Virus record (IMG/VR): IMGVR_UViG_3300032245_001860 | Span: 1 to 64,000 of that record | Reading direction: 5' to 3' (one strand) | Source of the DNA: a virus | DNA: 64,000 bases | Part shown: piece by piece, positions 1-8,315 of the stretch | Layout of the letters: each line of letters begins with the position of its first letter | How positions within the stretch are numbered: position 1 is the stretch's first letter | Translations under genes and position numbers: made by a program | The notes under the pieces: model-generated | Told to the model about the DNA's origin: nothing | Seen by the model: only the letters and a program-made list of their open reading frames with translations | The model's database searches: none

Positions 1-1
1 T

Positions 2-1045
2 GTCAAGCCAGAATCTGATGTACGCCTTCAGGACGCTTCGACCCTGACCAATGGCATGACCCTTACAAAGTCTGGTCTCAATTCGCTTCGGTCATTCACT
101 GACATTCCATCGTCCATGGTTTCGTTCTTGGAAGAGCGTGGGTTTGAAGAAGACTTGACCCGTTTTGTCAATTCCGAATTGAACCGCCGGGAACAAGACT
201 GGTCAAACGATGGCAAGGAATCAAGAGAATTCCGTGTCCGTGTCCGCCAAGATGAGAATGGCAACGATGCTGTACGGGCTGTTGTATCTGGTCGATATGG
301 TGTGATTGATAACCATGAGGCTATGGAAATGATTGCAAATTCTTTGCCTTCATTGTCTGATGCGCTTGCATCCCACATATCCAATGATGGAGATGATATC
401 TTTGGTAACGTGCTTTTACCAGACTACATGAAGAGTGAACCAGACTCTGATTATGGGGTAGGCATTGCATTCCGCAACAGCGAGATTAAGAATTCTACCT
501 TCAACATCTCACCGTTCCTGTTCCGTGCCATCTGCCTTAACGGTATGATTTGGGGTCGGCAGGATTCCAGTATCCAAATTAACCAAAAGCATCTTGGCAA
601 CATTGACCGTGCGGAATTGCAACATAAGGTTAACCATGCCGTCAAGGTTGCATTGACACAAGGCAATGACCTTTTGACTTTGCTTGGACATTCCAAGAAA
701 GTTAAGGTTGACAACCCATTGCAGGTGATTGCACAACTCTCCCGTGATAATGGTATGACCATTGAACAAGGACGTGCATGGCACAAGGGATACTTGGAAT
801 CCCTTGGTGAGGCTAACGGTCAACTACATGACCGTTCTGCATTCGGTATTGTCAACGGTTTGACCCGTTCTGCCCAACTTTACAAGGGTTCTACCCGTGA
901 AAGCATGGAAACAACCGCTTCTTTGATACTTTCACCTGCTATTGATGCAGATTTGCAGGCAATAAGCAAAAGATGGGGCAGAATTGCCGATAATGCATCA
1001 CAATTGAAGGAAAAAGTGGTGCAACAGTACGCTTATATAGGCTAA
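2..1045 (+). CDS. DUF932-like phage protein (5' end outside window)
   Basis: The reading frame is open from base 2, so the true start lies upstream of the window; the first internal ATG is at 56. The segment 'VSGRYGVIDNHEAMEMI' matches the core of the DUF932 / 'phage-plasmid-like protein' family, which usually reads V(S/N)xRYxxxxNxEAF. Proteins of that family are about 300-350 residues, so most of the gene is here. Its molecular role is unknown; it is common on phages and plasmids. A perfect 13-bp stem-loop follows the stop, and the next gene has its own promoter. Confidence 0.75.
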   Translation, partial: VKPESDVRLQDASTLTNGMTLTKSGLNSLRSFTDIPSSMVSFLEERGFEEDLTRFVNSELNRREQDWSNDGKESREFRVRVRQDENGNDAVRAVVSGRYGVIDNHEAMEMIANSLPSLSDALASHISNDGDDIFGNVLLPDYMKSEPDSDYGVGIAFRNSEIKNSTFNISPFLFRAICLNGMIWGRQDSSIQINQKHLGNIDRAELQHKVNHAVKVALTQGNDLLTLLGHSKKVKVDNPLQVIAQLSRDNGMTIEQGRAWHKGYLESLGEANGQLHDRSAFGIVNGLTRSAQLYKGSTRESMETTASLILSPAIDADLQAISKRWGRIADNASQLKEKVVQQYAYIG

Positions 1046-1065
1046 AACCTGCATAAGTGACACTA

Positions 1066-1100
1066 AATCCCCTTATAACACGCTTATAAGGGGATTATTC
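1066..1100 (+). terminator. Stem-loop after the DUF932-like gene
   Basis: Perfect 13-bp stem AATCCCCTTATAA / TTATAAGGGGATT with a 5-nt loop, followed by a weak T-rich stretch. Probable transcription end. Confidence 0.6.
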
Positions 1101-1131
1101 TACTTAAATAATTTATTTGCAGCTCCTCCCC

Positions 1132-1157
1132 TTGGGGTGGTAGACCTACCACCCCAA
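1132..1157. repeat. Intergenic stem-loop, copy 1 of 26
   Basis: Arms TTGGGGTGGTAG / CTACCACCCCAA (12 bp, perfect) around AC. It sits between the DUF932 stem-loop and the rIIA promoter. Confidence 0.9.
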
Positions 1158-1186
1158 AATATCCATGTCAAATAAAATAATTTTTC

Positions 1187-1214
1187 TTGCATCCCTTGTA
1201 TGAGGTGATATAAT
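1187..1214 (+). promoter_or_regulatory. Promoter of rIIA-like gene
   Basis: TTGCAT, 16-nt spacer, TATAAT. An A/T block (TGTCAAATAAAA then AATTTTTC) lies immediately upstream. The same block recurs downstream of most stem-loop copies and resembles an UP element. Confidence 0.7.
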
Positions 1215-1233
1215 TCAGATTGAGGAAACCACT

Positions 1234-3219
1234 ATGATAGTTGATGACATGAGAGCCACAGTTTTGGTCAATGGAACGATGACAGAATCGTTCTTTACTG
1301 TAAAGCAAGAGAACCTTGCACATATCTTTTCTATTCTACGCAACAATTTGTATTCTGATAAGGCTGGCGCAATCATCCGTGAATATTGCACAAATGCCTA
1401 TGATGCTCACGTTCAAGCTGGCATCAAAGATACTCCAATTTCAATCAAGTGTCCAACATCATTCCACCAATTGCTTTGCATTCGTGACTATGGTTATGGT
1501 TTGTCAGAAGATGAGATTTTCAACATCTATGCATCCTATGGTGAATCCACAAAGCGTAACACAAATGACCAAGTAGGAATGATGGGTTTGGGTTCCAAGT
1601 CTGCATTCTCTTACACTGATTCATTCACCATCATATCTTACAATCAAGGTATGCAGAAAAATTACCTTGCATACATTGATGATTCTGGCATTGGTAAGGT
1701 CATGAAGGTAGAAGAGAATCCAACCACTGAGACTGGAATTGAAATTCAAATTCCTGTAGCACGTTTTGATTGTTACAAGTTTGAGAATGCCATCACCAAA
1801 CAATTGAAATTTTTCAGTCCAAAGCCTGTTATCAATCTCGCATATGTCCAAAGGTCTTTAGAAGAGAATCTCAATATTCACATCCATGGTGATGGGTACG
1901 ATATCATCAATTCCTACGACACACATTTTGTTGTGATGGGGAATGTTGCATATCCTTTTACCACTGAGACATTTGAGAATCACCCGCATTTCAAAGATGC
2001 AATTAACAGCTTAACTGAACATTCATTAAAAATTGTTCTGTATGCAAAGATAGGTGATGTAATACCATCTGCTTCCCGTGAATCTCTTGACTTATGTGAG
2101 AAGACCATCAATTGGATTGGTAATGCGTTAATCAATGTATCTGATGACGTTAAGCAAAACCTTGTCAGCCAAATGGATGCTTCCGACACAATCTGGAATA
2201 CAAAAGTAAGATTCTCAAATCTGAAATCCAAATTCCAAAGATTATTGACTGGCTACACAAAAGATGGCATTCTGTGTGATTCAAACCAGACTGATGTACC
2301 AAAGATTCCACTCATCACCGCCAAGAGACTGAATGAGAATAAGTTTGAGACTGTTGAGAAAATTTACAATACATCCCGGACTGTAATCTATGTTAGTAAA
2401 GGTGACGTAACATCTGGCTCAATCAAAAAGCGGATTAAGTTGGACAATCATTCATCTGATTTGTTGTATGCTGTTGAATGCAAAGATAGAGCCACATACA
2501 ATGAATTTATCAATCATCCTGAAATCATCGGCGCAAACATCATAGACCTTGCGACAATTGAACTACCAAAGATTGAACGTGAGAAAACAGCCTCCAATCA
2601 TGATGCTTATCAGTTTGTAGGTGACAGATATAACAATCAACCAAGAGATGCATGGCAAAAGACCCGTGTTAATTTCAAACTTGGAACAGGCGTATACATC
2701 AAGATTAGCAATTATAATGTCGAAGGCTTCTCTCCACATATGATGTACAAGGTACTTGAATCTCTTAAGGACTTGGGACATGAAATCACCTTGTATGGCA
2801 TTCGAGATAGTGATTCATCAAAATTGGGTGCTGGCTGGAAACACCTTAAAGTTTACGTGCAAGAGGTCATAGATAATTTGCCACAATCATTCAAGGATAG
2901 TGCTTCCAGAGGTTACATCCATGATTATATTGATATTGATACACGCTCTTTGTACGATTCATTTGCTCACTTAGATAATGACCCATTCAACTTTAAGGAC
3001 ATTGTAGACTTTGATAACTACAATTATGATGACACTAAAGCAATTCAAACGATAAGTTTGTTCATTAACTGTAATTTCAGATATGATTTGACAAAAGAGA
3101 AGCAAATTGTCAATGAATTGAAAGAATTACGGTCAAAGTATCCCTTAATTAAGTATACACAGATACATAGCGGTTCAATACCGTACATTAAGGAGTACAT
3201 TGAGGCTATGAACAGGTAG
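1234..3219 (+). CDS. rIIA: rIIA-like GHKL ATPase
   Basis: 661 residues with an N-terminal GHKL (histidine-kinase/Hsp90-type) ATP-binding fold. Visible motifs are the N box REYCTNAYDAH (residues 49-59, N54 and D57), the G1 box DYGYG (85-89) and the G2 box GMMGLGSKSAF (about 115-125). This layout matches phage T4 rIIA and its relatives, which protect infection against exclusion systems and are probably membrane-associated. The next gene is rIIB-like, which supports the call. A short GAGGAA precedes the ATG, and the gene has its own promoter. The ATPase motifs are seen directly; the role is known only from T4 relatives. Confidence 0.85.
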   Translation: MIVDDMRATVLVNGTMTESFFTVKQENLAHIFSILRNNLYSDKAGAIIREYCTNAYDAHVQAGIKDTPISIKCPTSFHQLLCIRDYGYGLSEDEIFNIYASYGESTKRNTNDQVGMMGLGSKSAFSYTDSFTIISYNQGMQKNYLAYIDDSGIGKVMKVEENPTTETGIEIQIPVARFDCYKFENAITKQLKFFSPKPVINLAYVQRSLEENLNIHIHGDGYDIINSYDTHFVVMGNVAYPFTTETFENHPHFKDAINSLTEHSLKIVLYAKIGDVIPSASRESLDLCEKTINWIGNALINVSDDVKQNLVSQMDASDTIWNTKVRFSNLKSKFQRLLTGYTKDGILCDSNQTDVPKIPLITAKRLNENKFETVEKIYNTSRTVIYVSKGDVTSGSIKKRIKLDNHSSDLLYAVECKDRATYNEFINHPEIIGANIIDLATIELPKIEREKTASNHDAYQFVGDRYNNQPRDAWQKTRVNFKLGTGVYIKISNYNVEGFSPHMMYKVLESLKDLGHEITLYGIRDSDSSKLGAGWKHLKVYVQEVIDNLPQSFKDSASRGYIHDYIDIDTRSLYDSFAHLDNDPFNFKDIVDFDNYNYDDTKAIQTISLFINCNFRYDLTKEKQIVNELKELRSKYPLIKYTQIHSGSIPYIKEYIEAMNR

Positions 3220-3244
3220 GTTTCCTCAAATAATACCTGTTCAG

Positions 3245-3272
3245 AAGGGTGGAGCTTTTCCACCCTTTTTTT
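3245..3272 (+). terminator. rIIA terminator
   Basis: Stem AAGGGTGGA / TCCACCCTT with a 5-nt loop, followed by a T-run. Confidence 0.85.
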
Positions 3273-3289
3273 ATTTGTCAACCCAGATG

Positions 3290-3313
3290 TGGGGTGGTAG
3301 TCTTACCACCCCA
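3290..3313. repeat. Intergenic stem-loop, copy 2 of 26
   Basis: Arms TGGGGTGGTA / TACCACCCCA around GTCT. It is flanked by TTTATTTGTCA on the left and TTGCAAATAAAA on the right, which extends the inverted symmetry. Confidence 0.9.
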
Positions 3314-3363
3314 ATGAGACAGATTGCAAATAAAATAAATTTTCCTATATAAAAAATATTTTG

Positions 3364-3393
3364 TTGCAGTGGTATAAAGAGATATGGTATGAT
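3364..3393 (+). promoter_or_regulatory. Promoter of rIIB-like gene
   Basis: TTGCAG, 18-nt spacer, TATGAT, about 30 nt before the start codon. Confidence 0.45.
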
Positions 3394-3422
3394 TCTCTGT
3401 TAGCAAATTAATGGAGAGAAAA

Positions 3423-4613
3423 ATGGATAATATACCAGTCATTCACAACACCGACCCAGTATCAGGGTCTCTAACTGTATTTCTTGATGGCAAGCAATAC
3501 AAGATTTTTGTATCTGAGCCAAATTTCCAATCTGCTCTTACCGCATATAAAAGCAAAGACTGGGAATCTCTTCGCAATATTGTAAACCCTGCTGAAGCCT
3601 TCAAGAAACTCTATGCCAAATATGAGCAGATTGAGGTTAAGGATGGCAATGTCTTTGTCAGCGGTGAACCAATCTCTACCCTTGTCGCAAACCGAATCCT
3701 TGATTACTTGTCAATGGAACTTGACTGTGTCCCTGTATTCAAGTTTATCACCAAGTTGAATTTGAATCCAAGTAAACGTGCAGTCGATGAACTGTACACC
3801 TTCCTTGAGCATAAGTTCTTGCCAATCACTGAGAATGGTAATTTTCTTGCTTACAAGGCTTTACGCTCGGACTACACCGATGTTCACACTGGTAAATTTT
3901 TAAACACTGTAGATTCGGTGTTGGAAATGCCACGGAACAAAGTGGATGATAACAAAGAGGTAGGATGTTCTTACGGCTTCCATGCTGGCACTCTTGAATA
4001 CGCCAGAGATTTCCGACCTTCCAATGGTAAGTTGGTTGTAGTGGAAATCAACCCAGCAGATGTGGTTTCGATTCCGACTGATTGTCAATGTCAGAAATTG
4101 CGTACCTGCAAGTACAAGGTTCATTCCGAGTATGAGGTTCCGCTTGAAGACCTCACCTATGAATCACGCTACACCACAGAGTATGATGATGATGTAGACC
4201 GAGAATGGGATGATGATGGTAAATTTGCCTGTTCTGGTTGTGGATGGAATCGCCATATGTGTGAAGAGTGCGACTATTGTGTGGATTGTTGCGACTGTCC
4301 ACAAGATGATAATGGTTATGAAGAACCCGAAGGTGGCTGTATGGGTGACCCTGATGCACCAAAAATAGAAATACAGCTCGAATTGAATCTTGATAATAAG
4401 ATGACCTCAAATTGGGCAGATGCGAGATTTCAATATCTTGTAATGTTGCCTTGGCTTTATGCTCATCAACGTCCTGCTGTAGCCAATGCCTTGAGGCGAT
4501 TTTATGCTGATGTTGATGACCAGAATAAAATAAATCCTATATTTGCTATCCTTAAGCAATTCACATCTGATGAGGATGCTTATAAGATTTACAAGGAATT
4601 CACAAATTCATAA
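3423..4613 (+). CDS. rIIB: rIIB-like protein with cysteine-rich insert
   Basis: 396 residues. The central part carries the rIIB signatures: FLEHKFLPITENGNFLAYKA, then GKFLNTVDSVLEMPRNKVDD, then YGFHAGTLEYA, then VVVEINPADVVSIPTD. T4 rIIB works with rIIA against exclusion, and the two genes are adjacent here too. A cysteine-rich segment after the core (CSGCGWNRHMCEECDYCVDC, then CDCP) could bind zinc and is not part of T4 rIIB as I know it. ATG 3423 is chosen over the in-frame ATG at 3411 because GGAG lies 6 nt before it. Confidence 0.85.
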   Translation: MDNIPVIHNTDPVSGSLTVFLDGKQYKIFVSEPNFQSALTAYKSKDWESLRNIVNPAEAFKKLYAKYEQIEVKDGNVFVSGEPISTLVANRILDYLSMELDCVPVFKFITKLNLNPSKRAVDELYTFLEHKFLPITENGNFLAYKALRSDYTDVHTGKFLNTVDSVLEMPRNKVDDNKEVGCSYGFHAGTLEYARDFRPSNGKLVVVEINPADVVSIPTDCQCQKLRTCKYKVHSEYEVPLEDLTYESRYTTEYDDDVDREWDDDGKFACSGCGWNRHMCEECDYCVDCCDCPQDDNGYEEPEGGCMGDPDAPKIEIQLELNLDNKMTSNWADARFQYLVMLPWLYAHQRPAVANALRRFYADVDDQNKINPIFAILKQFTSDEDAYKIYKEFTNS

Positions 4614-4633
4614 GAATTGTGATTTGTCAAGAG

Positions 4634-4664
4634 TATCCCCGGAGAAATCTGGGGATATTTTTTT
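4634..4664 (+). terminator. rIIB terminator
   Basis: TATCCCC / GGGGATA with inner GGA / TCT around GAAA, then a T7 run. Confidence 0.85.
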
Positions 4665-4680
4665 ATTTGAAGCTTTACCC

Positions 4681-4706
4681 TTGGGGTGATAATATTATCA
4701 CCCCAA
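4681..4706. repeat. Intergenic stem-loop, copy 3 of 26
   Basis: Fully symmetric: arms TTGGGGTGATAAT / ATTATCACCCCAA. This is the commonest version, with nine copies sharing the same core. Confidence 0.9.
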
Positions 4707-4802
4707 ATCTTTCATTAAATAACAAAAATAAATGTTTCAAACTGGCTTATTTTAGATATAATATGATAGAGTTTGATATCCAACAAAGGGGATAAAAAAA
4801 TA

Positions 4803-5423
4803 GTGGAACAAAAGTATGTGAATGAAGTACTTGGTGCAATAGGAGAAAAAGTAGTATCCAGCACCAAAGATTTAGATTTTGAAGCAGCGAAGGCTTTTGC
4901 GGATATAGGTTTATTGATTAAGAATTTTAATCATTTGAATATGCCTAAATTTCCTGAAACAATAGATTTAAAGAATGAAGACCACATCAATCTTAATCTT
5001 CCAGTTTCAAATCTTCAATTAGCATTGGAAGATTTGTTACCTAAGCAAGAATCTACTCCAGTTAAAAAAACATCACGACAAAGGACATCTACTAAGAGAA
5101 AACCACGTCGAAATATGGTATTTGGAGTTAGTGAATTAGAGACAGAAAATTTTATCATTGCTTGCCTACAAAAAACCAATGGCAAAGGAATGGGAAATGA
5201 GATAGCTGATACATTTGGTGAACACTATAAATCTCAATTCACTGAAGATGATTTGTCAATATCAGAGTTTCCTGACAACAATGGTAAATCATTAACCAGA
5301 CGAATCATGTGGAGACAAAGGTTCTTTTATGTTGTTTCTTCCATGCGTAAAAGAAACATTATTGTAAGCAGCACCCCAAATTTCTATGTTTTACATGAAG
5401 ATTATCTCTTGAGTAAGGTATAA
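4803..5423 (+). CDS. Unknown protein, possible winged-helix C-terminus
   Basis: 206 residues from a GTG start that follows AAAGGGG by 11 nt; a TTG at 4773 is the alternative. Around residues 95-110 there is a very basic linker (KKTSRQRTSTKRKPRRN). The C-terminal 100 residues (FIIACLQKTNGKGMGNEIADTF and onward) have the rhythm of a small helical DNA-binding domain. I do not recognise the family; a DNA-binding role is inference from the basic linker. A TATAAT lies 40 nt upstream of the GTG. Confidence 0.6.
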   Translation: MEQKYVNEVLGAIGEKVVSSTKDLDFEAAKAFADIGLLIKNFNHLNMPKFPETIDLKNEDHINLNLPVSNLQLALEDLLPKQESTPVKKTSRQRTSTKRKPRRNMVFGVSELETENFIIACLQKTNGKGMGNEIADTFGEHYKSQFTEDDLSISEFPDNNGKSLTRRIMWRQRFFYVVSSMRKRNIIVSSTPNFYVLHEDYLLSKV

Positions 5424-5449
5424 TGTATATGTTGCTGGTAATCACAAAC

Positions 5450-5478
5450 TTGCCAGCAACATATTTTGATGGTATAAT
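5450..5478 (+). promoter_or_regulatory. tRNA operon promoter embedded in a stem-loop
   Basis: TTGCCA, 17-nt spacer, TATAAT. The -35 box is part of the 3' arm of a stem (TATGTTGCTGG / CCAGCAACATA) that follows the upstream gene. The expected start point is within 1-2 nt of the mature tRNA-Leu 5' end. Confidence 0.7.
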
Positions 5479-5485
5479 AGATTAT

Positions 5486-5566
5486 CCTCCGGTGGTGGAA
5501 CGGTATACACGACGGACTTAAAATCCGTTGGCGCAAGCCTTACGAGTTCGAATCTCGTCTGGAGGA
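5486..5566 (+). tRNA. tRNA-Leu (anticodon UAA)
   Basis: Cloverleaf with acceptor CCTCCGG / CTGGAGG and discriminator A, a TGGTGGAA D-arm start as in bacterial tRNA-Leu, anticodon stem ACGGA / TCCGT with loop CTTAAAA, a long variable arm, and T-arm ACGAG-TTCGAAT-CTCGT. No CCA is encoded. Confidence 0.95.
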
Positions 5567-5570
5567 CTTT

Positions 5571-5642
5571 GGGTTGGTAGCTCAGTGGTAGAGCAGTGCC
5601 CTTTTAAGGCATTGGTCGTGGGTTCAAATCCCACCCAACCCA
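5571..5642 (+). tRNA. tRNA-Lys (anticodon UUU)
   Basis: Acceptor GGGTTGG / CCAACCC plus discriminator A, D-arm GCTC / GAGC, anticodon loop CTTTTAA, T-arm GTGGG-TTCAAAT-CCCAC. It lies 4 nt after tRNA-Leu, so the two are co-transcribed. Confidence 0.95.
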
Positions 5643-5718
5643 TTTCACTTGGATTGTTTCATGCCTTTCTTACCAAGTGAAAACCAATCCCCCTCTTTCA
5701 GGCAGAGGGGGATTTCCT
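5643..5718 (+). terminator. tRNA operon 3' hairpins and terminator
   Basis: Two hairpins in series. TTTCACTTGG / CCAAGTGAAA starts right after the tRNA-Lys. AATCCCCCTCT / AGAGGGGGATT at 5686-5714 follows and ends in T-rich sequence. Confidence 0.75.
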
Positions 5719-5724
5719 TATTTA

Positions 5725-5748
5725 TGGGGTTATAATATTATAACCCCA
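5725..5748. repeat. Intergenic stem-loop, copy 4 of 26
   Basis: Arms TGGGGTTATAAT / ATTATAACCCCA. The G-C pair of the common version is replaced by T-A on both arms. Confidence 0.9.
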
Positions 5749-5769
5749 AGATCTTGTTCTAAATAAAAT

Positions 5770-5798
5770 TTGCACAGATTTAATTTATGTGATATAAA
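5770..5798 (+). promoter_or_regulatory. Promoter of the 5804 operon
   Basis: TTGCAC, 17-nt spacer, TATAAA, then AAGGAT before the ATG. Confidence 0.6.
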
Positions 5799-5803
5799 AG
5801 GAT

Positions 5804-6295
5804 ATGGAAAACACTACTATTGTTCCCACATTTGAGATTCATGTCCAGTTTAGTTGGAAATATCCCGGCAAGCCTTTTAAAAATATAGTCAAGGATGGCT
5901 ATATTCAATCTATTAATACAGAAGACAAATTGATTGCCGAAGAGTTTATCAATACCTTTGTCAGCAACTATGAGATTGGTATTTGTGAAGTGAAGGATAT
6001 GAAAATTCTATCCATCAAGAGAGTATTTACTTTTGATGAATGGGTGGAGAAATACAAGCCAATTCAGAATCATATAGAAGAATCAAGCACATTTGAGGGC
6101 TATGCTTTCGAGACATATGGTGAAGAGTTTGATTTCGTATGCAATCAATCTCCAGACAAAATTTGGACATTGAGAAACTTAGGTCATCGAGAAGTTATTA
6201 CATTTGGCTTGGGATGGGTTGACAGAGACTTTTATTTTGTCACTGAGAAGCCATGTGAAAAAGAAGATGAATTGAAACAAATCGTTGTGATATAA
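5804..6295 (+). CDS. Unknown 163-residue protein
   Basis: First gene of a three-gene run (5804, 6310, 6657) that leads into tRNA-Ser. It is an acidic soluble protein with no membrane segment and no motif I recognise. An aromatic C-terminal part (FGLGWVDRDFYFVTEKP) suggests a compact beta-rich fold. Confidence 0.6.
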   Translation: MENTTIVPTFEIHVQFSWKYPGKPFKNIVKDGYIQSINTEDKLIAEEFINTFVSNYEIGICEVKDMKILSIKRVFTFDEWVEKYKPIQNHIEESSTFEGYAFETYGEEFDFVCNQSPDKIWTLRNLGHREVITFGLGWVDRDFYFVTEKPCEKEDELKQIVVI

Positions 6296-6309
6296 TTTGA
6301 GGAAACAAA

Positions 6310-6651
6310 ATGGGACTTGATAATTTTTGGAAGAAGAACCCAGATGAATTTGGTATTGTTAAAGCTAAGTTGAAAGTTTGTGGTTCAATGCTAAATGATG
6401 ATGATGATGAAAACTATTCATTTCGTGGCAAAGTATATTCTAATATAATTCAAGATGTTTCTATGGTTAATCTTTATGATGATATAATACCTCATGAAAC
6501 AGTGAAACAGATAGCAGATGATTTGGAATCTGTAACATTCATTCCAGAGTACATTGTTCATTATGACATTGAAGAAGATGAGTTTATAGACCTTGCCAAG
6601 ATGTTCAGACTCCATGCTGATGCTGGTCATTATCTTGTAAGTAGTTGGTGA
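6310..6651 (+). CDS. Unknown acidic protein, 113 residues
   Basis: It starts 15 nt after the previous stop with GAGGAA 7 nt before the ATG. It is rich in D/E, including a run of five aspartates near residue 31. No recognised domain. Confidence 0.6.
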   Translation: MGLDNFWKKNPDEFGIVKAKLKVCGSMLNDDDDENYSFRGKVYSNIIQDVSMVNLYDDIIPHETVKQIADDLESVTFIPEYIVHYDIEEDEFIDLAKMFRLHADAGHYLVSSW

Positions 6652-6656
6652 AAAAT

Positions 6657-6860
6657 ATGCCCCAAGATACATTAAATTATTTATCTGAAAAAACCGAGCA
6701 TGATTTGTTAGTCATACTTGAAGGATTTCGAATGCTTTTGGCTGATGCTGAATTGTTTGATATGTTAGCTGAAAAGTTAGATTACAATGATGATTGTCTA
6801 ATGGAATTGAGAGATGATGTTCAAAATTATCTTGAAGATGTTCTTGTAGATGTGGTATAA
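6657..6860 (+). CDS. Unknown small acidic protein, 67 residues
   Basis: ATG 6657 follows GGTG by 6 nt and lies 5 nt after the previous stop. In-frame TTG/GTG at 6645/6648 are less likely. Mostly helical and acidic; no recognised family. Confidence 0.5.
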   Translation: MPQDTLNYLSEKTEHDLLVILEGFRMLLADAELFDMLAEKLDYNDDCLMELRDDVQNYLEDVLVDVV

Positions 6861-6870
6861 TTAGTTTGTT

Positions 6871-6955
6871 GGAGAGGTGGCTGAGTGGTCGATAGCGACT
6901 GTCTTGAAAACAGTTAACGTGAAAGCGTTCGCAGGTTCGAATCCTGTCCTCTCCT
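6871..6955 (+). tRNA. tRNA-Ser (anticodon UGA)
   Basis: Acceptor GGAGAGG / CCTCTCC, anticodon stem CTGT / ACAG with loop CTTGAAA, a long variable arm typical of Ser, T-arm GCAGG-TTCGAAT-CCTGT. The discriminator is U, where bacterial tRNA-Ser normally has G. It starts 10 nt after the preceding stop codon. Confidence 0.92.
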
Positions 6956-6968
6956 TTTTTAAAACACC

Positions 6969-7274
6969 ATGACTAAAGAACAAGCAGAAGAAATTAAAAC
7001 AACAATAGATGGTTTTAATAAGCTTTATCATCCTATAACTTTGTCTTTTGATATGTATAGAAATCCAAAAGAAGACCATGATGATAATTGGTTTGTCACT
7101 ATTGTTTATCATGTTACTCCAGATGATTGGTTTACTTTTGTTAGCTTAAGTTTTAATTTTGAAATGGTATCAGATAAGCTTAAAGGATATCAGTTTGCTT
7201 TGGAAGCAGTGCAAGCATATCAAGAAGAATATGGAAATTTAAAATTTTCTCATTCTGGCTTGCCTTTGGGGTAG
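6969..7274 (+). CDS. Unknown protein, 101 residues
   Basis: Follows tRNA-Ser by 13 nt and probably shares its transcript. Aromatic-rich (DDNWFVTIVYHVTPDDWFTF), which suggests a small beta-sheet protein. No recognised domain. Confidence 0.55.
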   Translation: MTKEQAEEIKTTIDGFNKLYHPITLSFDMYRNPKEDHDDNWFVTIVYHVTPDDWFTFVSLSFNFEMVSDKLKGYQFALEAVQAYQEEYGNLKFSHSGLPLG

Positions 7275-7302
7275 GAGTCAATATTGAAACAGAATGAGAG
7301 CT

Positions 7303-7339
7303 ATCCCCCAGTTTAGTAGTGTTTTCTGGGGGATTTTTT
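7303..7339 (+). terminator. Terminator
   Basis: ATCCCCCAG / CTGGGGGAT with a 14-nt loop and a T-run. Confidence 0.85.
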
Positions 7340-7344
7340 ATGCA

Positions 7345-7368
7345 TGGGGTTATAATATTATAACCCCA
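7345..7368. repeat. Intergenic stem-loop, copy 5 of 26
   Basis: Same T-A version as copy 4 (TGGGGTTATAAT / ATTATAACCCCA). Confidence 0.9.
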
Positions 7369-7390
7369 ATTCTCTTACTCAAAATAAAAT

Positions 7391-7417
7391 TTGCATTTCA
7401 AGATATTGTGATATAAT
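7391..7417 (+). promoter_or_regulatory. Promoter of the 7439 operon
   Basis: TTGCAT, 15-nt spacer, TATAAT. Confidence 0.55.
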
Positions 7418-7438
7418 GAGCCATCAGAGGTAAATACA

Positions 7439-7816
7439 ATGTCGAAATCTATCAATGTTGTTTATATTGAAACTCCACGTCATGGCTATCTCAAGGTAGA
7501 TGGTGATGATGTTCGTGCAAGAAATATCAGTCAATCATTTTCAGACTATTCTTATTATGATGAAGACAATGATATTTTTTATCTTGAAGAAGACCGTGAT
7601 GCTTCAATGTTTTCTAAGCGATGTGAACTTGATGGTGTTACAACAATAGAAACAGATGAATACATGGATTCTGATGAAGAAGCAAAAAATATCCTTTGCC
7701 ATAATGATGCTCTTGGCGGTGATGTGGGATATTTTGGCGAACTTGAACAAAACCATGTAGGATTAGAAAAATTCTTCAGTGACGAAGATGATGATGACGA
7801 AGAAGATGAAGAGTAA
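7439..7816 (+). CDS. Unknown protein with polyacidic tail
   Basis: 125 residues ending in an almost pure D/E tail (FFSDEDDDDEEDEE). AGAGG precedes the ATG. Acidic tails of this kind occur on DNA-mimic and protein-binding small phage proteins, but no fold can be assigned here. Confidence 0.6.
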   Translation: MSKSINVVYIETPRHGYLKVDGDDVRARNISQSFSDYSYYDEDNDIFYLEEDRDASMFSKRCELDGVTTIETDEYMDSDEEAKNILCHNDALGGDVGYFGELEQNHVGLEKFFSDEDDDDEEDEE

Positions 7817-7835
7817 AATCTTTTCATTTTTAGAA

Positions 7836-7949
7836 ATGGTGTATTTTATGATTTATTTCCTAATTGCTATCATTGCTGGTATCATACTTTATCCATTGTC
7901 TTTTCTTATTAAAAAAGAGCATTACGAAGAAAGTGGATATGATGTATGA
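7836..7949 (+). CDS. Small membrane protein, 37 residues
   Basis: One hydrophobic helix (FMIYFLIAIIAGIILYPLSF) followed by a charged tail (IKKEHYEESGYDV). Its TGA overlaps the ATG of the next gene as ATGA, a strong sign of translational coupling. Confidence 0.55.
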   Translation: MVYFMIYFLIAIIAGIILYPLSFLIKKEHYEESGYDV

Positions 7950-8176
7950 AATATGTGCTTTATGAAGTGACAGAAAATTATGATGTAGTAATCAAATTAT
8001 CTTTTGAGAATCACACATATTTAAATGCTTTTATTGAACAGCATACAACAGAAAAATCATATGAGCCAAAATTTCTTGTATTAGAATTTGATTCAAATGA
8101 TGATATTGAATATCTTTCTGAATATCAAGGAACTGAACAAAAAAGTCGAAAATATGTGGCGAAGATTATAGATTAA
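7946..8176 (+). CDS. Unknown protein, 76 residues
   Basis: Coupled by ATGA overlap to the small membrane protein. No recognised domain. Just after its stop begins a non-coding structured stretch. Confidence 0.55.
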   Translation: MKYVLYEVTENYDVVIKLSFENHTYLNAFIEQHTTEKSYEPKFLVLEFDSNDDIEYLSEYQGTEQKSRKYVAKIID

Positions 8177-8189
8177 AGGTATTATTAGT

Positions 8190-8311
8190 TTGTTCAAGAT
8201 GTCTTCAGCATCAAGAACAAAATCCAGAAGGTGGTGCTTCTGGAAAACCATGAGAAGGATGTATCTAAACCTCCTTTGCCAGTTCGTATCTCCTTGGTAC
8301 ATTCTTCTCAT
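8190..8311 (+). ncRNA. Candidate structured RNA upstream of tRNA-Met
   Basis: No gene fits here, but three successive stems do. The first is TTGTTC...GAACAA with an imperfect 12-bp extension (8190-8220). The second is perfect, TCCAGAAG / CTTCTGGA (8223-8244). The third is a 16-bp stem, ATGAGAAGGATGTATC / GGTACATTCTTCTCAT (8250-8265 with 8296-8311), with two G-U pairs. The wobbles pair only in a plus-strand transcript, which fits the neighbouring plus-strand genes. It may be a leader processed together with the tRNAs. Function unknown. Confidence 0.45.
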
Positions 8312-8315
8312 GATT

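Noticed and set aside
451-823. Two minus-strand frames inside the DUF932 gene
   Set aside because: They lie antisense to a well-supported gene and have no family resemblance.
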